DNA from: Sphingobium yanoikuyae
Lineage (GTDB): Bacteria; Pseudomonadota; Alphaproteobacteria; Sphingomonadales; Sphingomonadaceae
Assembly (NCBI RefSeq): GCF_013001025.1
Contig: NZ_CP053022.1
Span: forward strand, 307,561 to 371,560
Direction: 5' to 3'
Length of the DNA: 64,000 bases
Made by a program: the position numbers and the translations under genes. Shown here in pieces: positions 44,228-50,995 of this stretch (position 1 is its first letter; each line of letters starts with the position of its first letter). Under the pieces are notes generated by a model that was not told the origin of the DNA, searched no databases, and saw only the letters and a list, made by a program, of their open reading frames with translations.

Positions 44228-44422
44228 ATGCACCTTCCCCCCGTCATGCATTTCGTTGAGACGCTACCCGCCCCGCTGCCGCAGATAGGCATGTTTTCAG
44301 ATGCGGAAGAGCTGCAGCTTTCGGATGACCATATGCCGACCTGGTCTGCCACCGGACAATATGTCGCAATGGGTGGCGCGATGCTGCTGACTGCGATGCT
44401 GCTGGCACGTGGGCTGCGGTAA
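44228..44422 (+). CDS. Small hypothetical protein with C-terminal helix
   Basis: A 64-residue protein (MHLPPVMHFVETLPAPLPQI ...) ending in a hydrophobic helix (QYVAMGGAMLLTAMLLARGL), so possibly tail-anchored in the membrane. AAGGAG lies about 11 nt upstream of the ATG at 44228. No family was recognised. Confidence 0.5.
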   Translation: MHLPPVMHFVETLPAPLPQIGMFSDAEELQLSDDHMPTWSATGQYVAMGGAMLLTAMLLARGLR

Positions 44423-44468
44423 GGGCCGGCCGGTCAACGTCTCCAAAATCGTAAACAGGAGCCCCTAC

Positions 44469-44615
44469 ATGCTGTGGACAATTCTTCTCGTTATCCTGAT
44501 TCTATGGGTTCTGGGCGCGTTCGTCATCCCGATCGGGGGTGGTCTGATCCATCTCCTCCTGGTTCTCGCCGTCATTGTTCTGGTCTATCAGTTCGTCACC
44601 GGACGACGAGCCTGA
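44469..44615 (+). CDS. Lmo0937-family small membrane protein
   Basis: A 48-residue protein made of two hydrophobic helices (MLWTILLVILILWVLGAF and LIHLLLVLAVIVLVYQFVTG) with a glycine turn IPIGGG. The pattern is that of the Lmo0937 family of tiny stress-associated membrane proteins. CAGGAG precedes the ATG at 44469. It is 46 bp after the preceding small gene. Expression under envelope or general stress is likely. Confidence 0.8.
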   Translation: MLWTILLVILILWVLGAFVIPIGGGLIHLLLVLAVIVLVYQFVTGRRA

Positions 44616-44691
44616 CCGGCTCGACCGAGCGCGTGAAAACCCATGCCAATTGCGATCGGAGATGACGCGATCGGCCAAGAGGAAGACTGGT

Positions 44692-44871
44692 ATGCCGCAC
44701 AAGGATGTTCGAGCTGTAAAGACAGCTAAGAAAGCCGGAGATAGAACGGAGAATATGGGTAGCTGCGGCACGGCGCAAAGTCCGGTTTCTGCAATCGAAC
44801 AGCCGCACGGGACCTCCAAGCGGGCAAGGCCAATTCTGACGCTTGCGTTCACCGCACTCAGGCGCACCTAA
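44692..44871 (+). CDS. Possible small basic protein
   Basis: A 59-residue frame (MPHKDVRAVKTAKKAGDRTE ...) preceded by GAGGAAG 8 nt upstream. It resembles no family, and an opposite-strand frame overlaps it. It is listed because the start context is good. The remaining 290 bp up to csbD carry no recognised feature. Confidence 0.3.
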   Translation: MPHKDVRAVKTAKKAGDRTENMGSCGTAQSPVSAIEQPHGTSKRARPILTLAFTALRRT

Positions 44872-45160
44872 GCTACGCCGTCGCGCAAAGGAATCTAGAG
44901 CGGCGTGTATCCACATCGTGGCTATCGCGCGCTCCGGCTTGTTGCCGGCCAGCTGACGCGCACATGGTCCCGGTAGACCGCGACTTGCATCAAGTCCGCC
45001 TCCTGGCACACATGCTCAGTCATGCCGACGCACCTGAAACTCTTCGCGAAATCGCACTGATCGAGATCAATGTCAGCCGATTGTCCGGGAACGGCCTGCC
45101 TGGCCAGGGATTGATCTTGGTGTTGGGTGGCATCTGCCCCTGGCAGAATTGGAGAGTATC

Positions 45161-45337
45161 ATGAGCATTGAAGGTAAGGCCAAGGAAGCCGCCGGTTACG
45201 TGAAGGAAGAAGCCTTCGAGCACGGCAAATCGCCTGAAAGCCAGAAGAAGGCTCAGGAAGGTCGGGATCTTCGCAATGAAGGTCGAATCGAAGACGGCAA
45301 GCCGCCGAAGACCGACAAGCCCGGCACCGGCGACTGA
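45161..45337 (+). CDS. CsbD-family stress protein
   Basis: A 58-residue highly charged protein opening MSIEGKAKEAAGYVKEEAFE, the CsbD-like (UPF0337) repeat motif. Such proteins are produced abundantly under general stress in many bacteria; the molecular function is unknown. GGAGAG stands 6 nt before the ATG at 45161, and a terminator follows 20 bp after the stop, so it is a single-gene unit. Confidence 0.85.
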   Translation: MSIEGKAKEAAGYVKEEAFEHGKSPESQKKAQEGRDLRNEGRIEDGKPPKTDKPGTGD

Positions 45338-45357
45338 CAATCTTCAGGGTCAGAATG

Positions 45358-45384
45358 CGCCGCCCCAGACGGGGCGGCGTTTTT
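45358..45384 (+). terminator. Intrinsic terminator after the csbD-type gene
   Basis: CGCCGCCCC at 45358-45366 pairs perfectly with GGGGCGGCG at 45371-45379 across AGAC, followed by TTTTT. Confidence 0.9.
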
Positions 45385-45444
45385 CGTTGGCACTCAAAAG
45401 GCAAACCGGACAATGTCCATCATAGTACTCAGCAAGGAGCGAAC

Positions 45445-46338
45445 ATGGCAGAGCGTCTCACCATGCAGGATCCACGCACGCAATATCCCAGGCCGCCATT
45501 CCCCGAGCAACCGCAACCTGCTCCGGGCATCGCCGCGAACATGAATCCAGAACCTGATCATGGCGAGGACAGCTATGTCGGTTCAGGAAAGCTTAGCGGC
45601 CGCAAGGCGCTCGTGACCGGTGGCGATAGCGGCATCGGGCGGGCTGCGGCCATCGCCTTTGCGCGAGAGGGCGCCGATGTCGCCATTTCCTATCTTGCGA
45701 GCGAGGAAGCTGACGCAAGAGAAGTGATCGAGCTGATCGAACGAGAGGGGCGCAAGGCCGTCGCGCTACCGGGCGACATCACCGACGAGAGCTGTTGCCA
45801 CAAGCTTGTCAATGAGACGCTTTCCGGTCTCGGCGGGATCGACATCCTCGTCATCAATGCTGGCCACCAACAATATCGCGATGACGTCACGGCCGTGAGC
45901 TCGGAAGATTTTGATCGCACACTCAAGACCAATCTCTATGCCATGCACTGGATTACGCAGGCGGCGGTTCCCCATCTTCCAGCTGGAGCATCCGTGATCA
46001 CCACAGCATCGGTGCAGGCCTATGAGCCATCGGCTATTCTTCTGGACTATGCCACGACCAAAGCAGGCATTGTCGCCTATACCAAGGCGCTTGCAACGCA
46101 ACTGATCGAGAAGGGTGTCCGAGCCAATGTGGTCGCGCCCGGCCCATTTTGGACCGTACTGCAACCCAGTGGGGGGCAGCCGCAGGAAAAGGTCAAAAAG
46201 TTCGGGGAACAGAGCCAGTTCGGTCGTCCTGGCCAGCCTGTCGAGATCGCGCCGATCTATGTTCTTCTTGCCTCTCAGGAAGGCAGCTACATCACTGGCG
46301 AAGTGTATGGCGTGACTGGGGGAGCAGGTATCGCTTGA
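45445..46338 (+). CDS. Short-chain dehydrogenase/reductase (YghA-like)
   Basis: A 297-residue SDR. An N-terminal Pro-rich extension (PRPPFPEQPQPAPG) is typical of the general-stress SDRs. Cofactor loop KALVTGGDSGIGRAAAIAFA, structural NAG in ILVINAGHQQ, catalytic Ser/Tyr/Lys in ITTASVQAYEPS and LLDYATTKAGIVAYTKA. It reduces an unknown carbonyl with NAD(P)H. AAGGAG is 7 nt before the ATG at 45445. Homologues in this class often belong to the EcfG regulon, but I found no such promoter here. Confidence 0.9.
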   Translation: MAERLTMQDPRTQYPRPPFPEQPQPAPGIAANMNPEPDHGEDSYVGSGKLSGRKALVTGGDSGIGRAAAIAFAREGADVAISYLASEEADAREVIELIEREGRKAVALPGDITDESCCHKLVNETLSGLGGIDILVINAGHQQYRDDVTAVSSEDFDRTLKTNLYAMHWITQAAVPHLPAGASVITTASVQAYEPSAILLDYATTKAGIVAYTKALATQLIEKGVRANVVAPGPFWTVLQPSGGQPQEKVKKFGEQSQFGRPGQPVEIAPIYVLLASQEGSYITGEVYGVTGGAGIA

Positions 46339-46347
46339 CCATGATAT

Positions 46348-46368
46348 GGCCCCACTTAGCGCGGGGCC
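46348..46368. terminator. Hairpin between convergent genes
   Basis: GGCCCC at 46348-46353 and GGGGCC at 46363-46368 with a 9-nt loop, just after the SDR stop. There is no T run on either side, so termination is doubtful. Confidence 0.3.
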
Positions 46369-46458
46369 GGGTGGTAACGAATATTTGGGAAAGTTCCGGA
46401 AAATCGAAGTCAGGTGATCATTAACCGGTTCGTCAACCGATCGTTGATTCCATGATCA

Positions 46459-46809
46459 TCAGTGAAGAATGCGCTGCAACGTCGGGATCAACCACATATG
46501 CAGTGCCGGCTTTAAAATGAGAGGCGCGGCCGGATGCTTCGCAACGGCGGGGTGATCGAATGACGCAGAACAAAATAGATAGGGGATGTCGTAAAGCTCG
46601 AGATCGTCTGCCAGGAGACCTACATCCTCTCTCTTCAATCGTATATCCAGAACCGCTCCCGCAGGCATGTTTCTAGCCACTGCCTCGACACCGTCGGACA
46701 AAGTGGCATGGGGGCCATCTACAACATAATGGGCTTGCTCGAGCATTTCGACAAGGAGTTGTGCGATGACGGGATCATCCTCAACCACCAGAATGGATCG
46801 GTTCATCAT
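46459..46809 (-). CDS. Single-domain response regulator
   Basis: A 116-residue receiver domain without output domain: acidic pair in ILVVEDDPVIAQLLVEMLEQ, phospho-acceptor Asp in AGAVLDIRLKRED, Ser/Thr in YLFCSASFDH and Lys in PLILKPAL. It probably acts by protein contact. The ATG at 46809 overlaps the stop of the haem-oxygenase-like gene (ATGA), so the two are co-translated. Single-domain regulators also feed the general stress pathway in sphingomonads, but the diagnostic FATGUY motif is not seen. Confidence 0.85.
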   Translation of the reverse strand: MMNRSILVVEDDPVIAQLLVEMLEQAHYVVDGPHATLSDGVEAVARNMPAGAVLDIRLKREDVGLLADDLELYDIPYLFCSASFDHPAVAKHPAAPLILKPALHMWLIPTLQRILH

Positions 46810-47693
46810 GCCACTCCAAGATGAGCGCGATAGCGGCTGAAACAGCGTGCGCCGCAATATAACCGGATAAGCGCACCTTCCGCCATTGCTGTCGCCCGGC
46901 GAGGATCCTCTTCGACAAGCGGTCGGATAGCCTCATCATTCCAGTCTCGGCTATGCTTCACGTCGAGAACGGCATGCAGATCGAAATATCGGCGCTCCGA
47001 GCCTGAAAGACCAATGCGGCGCAGGGCCTTGGCGGTATGAGCCGAGCGATCGGGTGCCGTAAGTTCGATCACGCCCAAGGCGCCTACGCTGTGCCATGCG
47101 TAGCATCGCGAGGCCGCCATCGCCGTCATCGCATTTGCGAGGGCCAAGCTCTCCCAGACGGTGTTATGAATCTGAGTATCGAGTTCGAGTATTTCGATCA
47201 GCTGACCCAACATCGGACCGTGCATTCCCTTGGGATTGCCGCGACCCATCTCATCCCAGTAATTGCGTGCCAGCTCTAGCTTTGCTCGTGCGGGCAGCTT
47301 GACCTGCGTCATTGCGACCAGATCGTCAAATCCTGCTTCGCCGGCCGCCTCCTGCGACAGGAACCATCGCAATTCATCTCTGTCGGCCTCTTCCGCGAGC
47401 CAAGGGAATAATCGGTCATGTTGCCCAGGCCCTGTCGCCTTGAGCCCTTCAAACCACACGATGAATCCCTGTGGATCTGTTGGCGCTTCTAATGCCTCCC
47501 TGGATACCTGTGAGCGCAACTCTTCCATGAAAGCATGCTCCAAGCGCAGCATGCTTCGATCTCGATCGAGCTGCGAAGGCGTCACTGTATCAGGAAAATC
47601 AGGTGCGAGCCGCTGTCTGTTCCAACAGCTCAGCTCCTCCTGAAAATCCTGTTGAAGAAATTGCGAGCGCCAATGTTCAAGCTGGGTGGCCAC
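46806..47693 (-). CDS. Iron-containing redox / haem-oxygenase-like fold protein
   Basis: A 295-residue soluble helical protein of the Haem_oxygenas_2 (iron-containing redox enzyme) type. Candidate metal ligands lie in FLSQEAAGEAGFDDLVAM, NYWDEMGRGNPKGMHG, FDLHAVLDVKHSRDW and the ends of the flanking helices. Related proteins are diiron oxidases acting on fatty or amino acid derivatives. The substrate is unknown. It is translationally coupled to the response regulator downstream. The ATG at 47693 follows AGAGAGG. Confidence 0.75.
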   Translation of the reverse strand: MATQLEHWRSQFLQQDFQEELSCWNRQRLAPDFPDTVTPSQLDRDRSMLRLEHAFMEELRSQVSREALEAPTDPQGFIVWFEGLKATGPGQHDRLFPWLAEEADRDELRWFLSQEAAGEAGFDDLVAMTQVKLPARAKLELARNYWDEMGRGNPKGMHGPMLGQLIEILELDTQIHNTVWESLALANAMTAMAASRCYAWHSVGALGVIELTAPDRSAHTAKALRRIGLSGSERRYFDLHAVLDVKHSRDWNDEAIRPLVEEDPRRATAMAEGALIRLYCGARCFSRYRAHLGVA

Positions 47694-47881
47694 GACGAAC
47701 CTCTCTGTTTCTCGTATGACGAGAGAATACGGAAGGGCGCTGCTCGTTCCTGAAAATCAGATTAAACAGGATCAAGGTTGTTGTCGAAATGGATCAGGGG
47801 AGCAAATTGAGTTCAGTCAGCATCGCTTAATATCCGTTGCGTCGCGCTCGTGCCGTCCGAATTCGCACACGGAGGCGTCCT

Positions 47882-48075
47882 ATGGAGCATTATGTCGAGC
47901 GCACCTTGCTCAACGAACTGGTCGAAGTTGCAAAGAAGCTGAAAGAGTGCCTGGCGATTTTGGATGCGCGCGCGAAGAAGCGGACGAAGCGATAAACGTC
48001 TGTCACGCGATTGAGACGCTGATCGGTGCGCCCTCCACGATGAAGCAGTGGCATGATGACCGACTGAAGCCCTGA
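47882..48075 (+). pseudogene. Small helical protein, apparently frameshifted
   Basis: An ATG at 47882 gives MEHYVERTLLNELVEVAKKL and ends after 37 codons (47995) in an unlikely Arg/Lys-rich tail. In a second frame the DNA continues with REEADEAINVCHAIETLIGA to a TGA at 48073-48075. Joining ECLAILDA to REEADEA at the GCGCGCGCG run (about 47965-47975) would give one 60-65-residue amphipathic helical protein. A slip in the GC repeat is the simplest explanation. The family is unknown. Confidence 0.4.
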
Positions 48076-48225
48076 CAGATCAAAAGGCGAGGGTTAGGAG
48101 CAGGCTGTGAAACCTTGGGGCCGATGATCAGATCATCACGGCGGCCAGGAAGATTGCCTGGGCATTTAGAACGAGCGATGACCGATCGCGATCGTATTGG
48201 TAGTCGGGTTTCAAACGATCGCCTC

Positions 48226-48279
48226 AAAAATACCCCGCCAAAGTCGGCGGGGTAGGGTGGTTTCGCAATATCGGGGAGA
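48226..48279 (-). ncRNA. Candidate stress-induced small RNA (about 54 nt)
   Basis: Between a perfect EcfG-type promoter (48311-48286) and an intrinsic terminator (stem TACCCCGCC / GGCGGGGTA at 48254-48231, then TTTTT to 48226) only about 54 nt are transcribed and no reading frame fits. The predicted RNA has C-rich unpaired segments (CUCCCC near the 5' end, CCACCC before the terminator stem) that could pair with Shine-Dalgarno sequences. The architecture recalls the SigT-dependent, C-rich-loop sRNA GsrN of Caulobacter; sequence homology is not claimed. Confidence 0.5.
48231..48254 (-). terminator. Intrinsic terminator on the minus strand
   Basis: A perfect 9-bp stem (TACCCCGCC and GGCGGGGTA, 6-nt loop) followed in minus-strand reading by TTTTT at 48230-48226. 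Confidence 0.8.
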
Positions 48280-48285
48280 CCATCT

Positions 48286-48311
48286 AACGGTCGCTACCCC
48301 GCATCGGTTCC
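48286..48311 (-). promoter_or_regulatory. EcfG-type general stress promoter (perfect consensus)
   Basis: On the minus strand GGAAC (48311-48307), 17 nt, CGTT (48289-48286). Transcription would start near 48279, heading to the terminator at 48254-48226. Confidence 0.65.
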
Positions 48312-48315
48312 ATGC

Positions 48316-48403
48316 TTACCGCAATAAGCCCAATAGGGCGGCGAACAACGCCCCGCACAGGGAGCCCAGAATATCGCACCGTCGACTCGAAAAATAATGT
48401 CAT
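48316..48403 (-). pseudogene. Tiny hydrophobic peptide gene, decayed copy
   Basis: The minus strand begins MTLFFES at an ATG (48403) and, after frame changes within 15 bp, ends DILGSLCGALFAALLGLLR and stop at 48316. The DNA is clearly related to 56804-56893 (minus), whose uninterrupted frame reads TSFFEADGVLALGILCGAMF and continues AALVGLMR. Together they define a 30-residue single-helix peptide family of unknown role. This copy is frameshifted. Confidence 0.45.
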
Positions 48404-48498
48404 GTTAGCGGTGGGATCGGTGTCGGGGCGGCGGACCGTTTCTCGCCAGGTGAGCGTGTCGCGATGAAGCGACCATTCTCGTCGATTGGTTGCGCTGT

Positions 48499-48704
48499 TC
48501 AGTCGATCGAGCCGACGATCCCGTTGATCGCGACGAAGAACATCATCACGGCCAGGACGAACGCCTCGATTGTCAGCGCAATGTCGGAACCGCCGCGCAC
48601 TAGGCGTGGGTCGCGCGGCGGTTGATCTCGTCGATCACCGCTTGTTGCTGGCTGGTCAACGGCGCTGGGCATCCAGGCCTTCGAACATAGGTCTGCGCGG
48701 TCAT
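48499..48704 (-). pseudogene. Small gene coupled to AbiEi, frameshifted
   Basis: The ATG at 48704 overlaps the AbiEi stop (ATGA) and gives MTAQTYVRRPGCPAPLTSQQ and further to INRRATHA, then TAG at 48600. One base out of frame the DNA continues LVRGGSDIALTIEAFVLAVM and a membrane helix ending GIVGSID at 48499. A single indel near 48600 probably split a 65-70-residue protein with a C-terminal membrane segment. It is not an AbiEii nucleotidyltransferase. Confidence 0.4.
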
Positions 48705-49561
48705 CGGCTCTCGTCTCCTGCGCGCGCCGCGAAGGCGTCCGGCACGGTGATCTGATAGTGAGGATCGAGGCGCCCTCCGCGAACGAGCTGGCGCTTGCCG
48801 CGGCCAAGCTCGACATGGCTGCGATCAACGCGCTTGCTCCAGCTATGATCGTGGCGATCAGCGAAAAACAGGAAGAGCCGCTTGGCCCGTATGCTGCTGC
48901 ATTGCTCGAGAAGCGCCGTCACCAGGCGCGGCCGTAATGTAGCGAGGTTTTCGAAGATTTTGTCGGCGTGATCGAACGAGAGCGACGTGGGCACGTCTTC
49001 CATCATTTCGATCGCGGCACGCTCTGGGCCGGCGACCCGCACAAAATGGTCCCAGGCTTCCTTCACGTCGGGTGAGGGGACGGCGGCGCCAAGCCGACGT
49101 GTTCCAAGATCGAGCCGGTGCCAGCCTGTGCCAAGAAGCGGATCCGTGCACAGGCCGCGACGATGCATCACCAGGGTGGCATCAGTCGGCAAAGTCGCAA
49201 GCCAAGTAGGGGCCGCGTGATCCGGGTCGTAGAGATGGACCTCCCGATCATTGCCGAGCCGTGCGAAGTGACTAAGGCCATGCAATTCGAGCGCTGTCAT
49301 CCCGCCGATATAGAGTGTGCCTGCTGATGTGCTTTGCACCGACATGATCGCCAGCTCCCAGCGCAAGCGGCCGGTCGGCCCGTGCGCGGTGGTGCGGCGG
49401 TAAACGCGAGATGCGACGCGCTCGAGCCAACCTCTGCGGACATAGTCGTGGATCGAAGTGCGCGAGACACCCTGCATCTGCAACCAAGCGGAATCCACCA
49501 GCAGGCCGGGTGCCAGCTTGTGCAACATTTGGCTTAAAGGTTGGCGCTTTTGTCTTTCCAT
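48701..49561 (-). CDS. AbiEi-type antitoxin (type IV toxin-antitoxin family)
   Basis: A 286-residue protein with an N-terminal winged helix (DSAWLQMQGVSRTSIHDYVR, then RGWLERVASRVYRR) and a C-terminal AbiEi-like domain (GTLYIGGMTALELHGLSHFA, REVHLYDPDH). AbiEi proteins repress their own operon and counter AbiEii, a nucleotidyltransferase toxin. No abiEii is present here; a short frameshifted gene overlaps the stop instead. ATG 49561 is preferred to 49591. A 17-bp palindrome about 60 bp upstream could be the operator. Confidence 0.75.
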   Translation of the reverse strand: MERQKRQPLSQMLHKLAPGLLVDSAWLQMQGVSRTSIHDYVRRGWLERVASRVYRRTTAHGPTGRLRWELAIMSVQSTSAGTLYIGGMTALELHGLSHFARLGNDREVHLYDPDHAAPTWLATLPTDATLVMHRRGLCTDPLLGTGWHRLDLGTRRLGAAVPSPDVKEAWDHFVRVAGPERAAIEMMEDVPTSLSFDHADKIFENLATLRPRLVTALLEQCSSIRAKRLFLFFADRHDHSWSKRVDRSHVELGRGKRQLVRGGRLDPHYQITVPDAFAARAGDESR

Positions 49562-49623
49562 GACGAACGAATAGCCAAATTTATAAACCAAAGGTAAGCG
49601 AGAGTTTATAGATGCCGTAATAT

Positions 49624-49640
49624 GTTCGTTATAAGCGAAC
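49624..49640. promoter_or_regulatory. Palindrome upstream of abiEi (candidate operator)
   Basis: GTTCG (49624-49628) and CGAAC (49636-49640) surround TTATAAG. It is 63 bp upstream of the abiEi start codon, in the region where AbiEi proteins bind inverted repeats for autoregulation. Confidence 0.4.
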
Positions 49641-49688
49641 CTTTTGCCAAATCTCAGAACTCGAGCCCGTCAGCGCGATCGGTTGCGT

Positions 49689-50590
49689 TCAGGCGGCTTG
49701 TGATCGAGACCGGGTCGAACGGGCTGGGCGGACGCTGCTGCAGGGGAACGCCCGGCGCCGGCGCTCCATCGTCTGACCGCCGGTGCGGACCATGGCTGGT
49801 TGAACCGTGCGTCCCGCCGCGACATGGGCATCGAGGTGAGCCTTGGCAACCGACATCATGCGCGTCACCGCCTTGCGATTATCGAACAGCGTGCGCCGGA
49901 TCACCGCCTCTACCACGCGCATCTGGCTATCGATGGCGCGGTCGTTTGGCAGCGTCCGGCCATCGGCCCGCTCCTTCGCGCGGTCTTGCGGTCGTTCCTG
50001 CAGTGACGCGCGAGGGGGCCCAGGCGTGCGGCTGTCGGCCGCGTCACGCGCCACCATCGGCGAGATCGTGCTCTTGCTCGCCTCGCCGCGCAGGCGATCG
50101 AGCTCCTGCAGATCATCAGCCAAGAGGTTGCCTCGCTGCTGTCAGAGTGTCGGACATGCCTTGATCGCCATTAAGTTCGGCGACTGCGTTCGCGGTCATC
50201 GCCATGACGAACGCGATCGCTGCCTGCTCGTCGCCGGGGCCGGCAACTCCGCGAGATCGCCAAGGACGAGCATATTGTCGATGATCTCGGCAAATCCCGC
50301 CAGTTCATCGGCGGTTAGCATGCGGGTCATGACCGGTTTCTCCCTTTGCGTGTCGGCGAGGCTGTGGAGCGCTGCGCAATGGGCCTCGATCGCCTACGTG
50401 ACCGCATCGGAGCCGGCCCCGATGACCGGCGGAGGGGCGGGCTTGTTCGAGCGCAGCATGACGAGCCGTGGCGCGACTTTAGGAGGATCGGAGATCCGCG
50501 CCGTTAAGCGCTTCGAGCGGAAATATTCGATGGCGATTTCGATCTGAAGCGCGACATCCGAGGTGCTGCGTAGCATTTCGTCCGAGGACG
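49689..50590 (-). pseudogene. Decayed plasmid-type genes (several frameshifts)
   Basis: Continuous protein-like sequence runs leftward in changing frames: MLRSTSDVALQIEIAIEYFR (from 50572), a stop at about 50393, AIEAHCAALHSLADTQREKP, then MTRMLTADELAGFAEIIDNM from 50330, a shift to DEQAAIAFVMAMTANAVAEL, another to LADDLQELDRLRGEASKS, and on to MRVVEAVIRRTLFDNRKAVT near 49900. All segments lie on one strand and join end to end, so two or three adjacent genes seem to have decayed. I recognise no family. Confidence 0.5.
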
Positions 50591-50597
50591 GCAAAAT

Positions 50598-50932
50598 TTA
50601 TCCGGCATTGAGAAGGGCGATCTGCTCTCCCAGAACCTCGTGCGGAGTGGGATAGCCCGTGCATTTGCGGGGTGTGCTGTTAAGGCAATCGGCGACGGCC
50701 TGGATCTCCTTTTCCGACAGACGGCCGTTGGCCATGGTCTGCGCGGTCGTGGGGAATAGCCGCGAAACAGCGGATGCTCGTCCAGGTGCTGGTTGCGTTT
50801 GAGCTCGCGATAGATCGTCGCCGGATGGCGACCCAGCGCATCCGCGATCTACCGAACAGACCGTCCGGTGGCCATCAATTGATAAACATCCCGGCGCTCG
50901 TCCAAACCCAGATGCTGATAGCCGTTCATCAT
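50598..50932 (-). pseudogene. IS30-family transposase remnant with internal deletion
   Basis: From ATG 50932/50929: MNGYQHLGLDERRDVYQLMA, then an in-frame TAG (RSVR*IADALGRH), RHPATIYRELKRNQHLDEHP and LFRGY, i.e. the N-terminal helix-turn-helix of IS30 transposases. After a one-base shift it ends LNSTPRKCTGYPTPHEVLGE, the normal C-terminus, and TAA at 50598. The DDE core (about 200 residues) is missing. Amber codon, frameshift and deletion show that it is dead. Confidence 0.75.
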
Positions 50933-50995
50933 GTGCCTTCCTGGAAAAGGGATCAAACCCTCATAAATCCTAGGATTTCGCACTTCGATTTAGAG

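Noticed and set aside
45088..45112. EcfG promoter for csbD (GGAAC at 45088)
   Set aside because: No CGTT or near match at 16-17 nt spacing.
46390..46410. EcfG-type site upstream of the response regulator region (GGAAC on the minus strand)
   Set aside because: CGTT occurs only 13 nt away and the site lies downstream of the genes it would serve.
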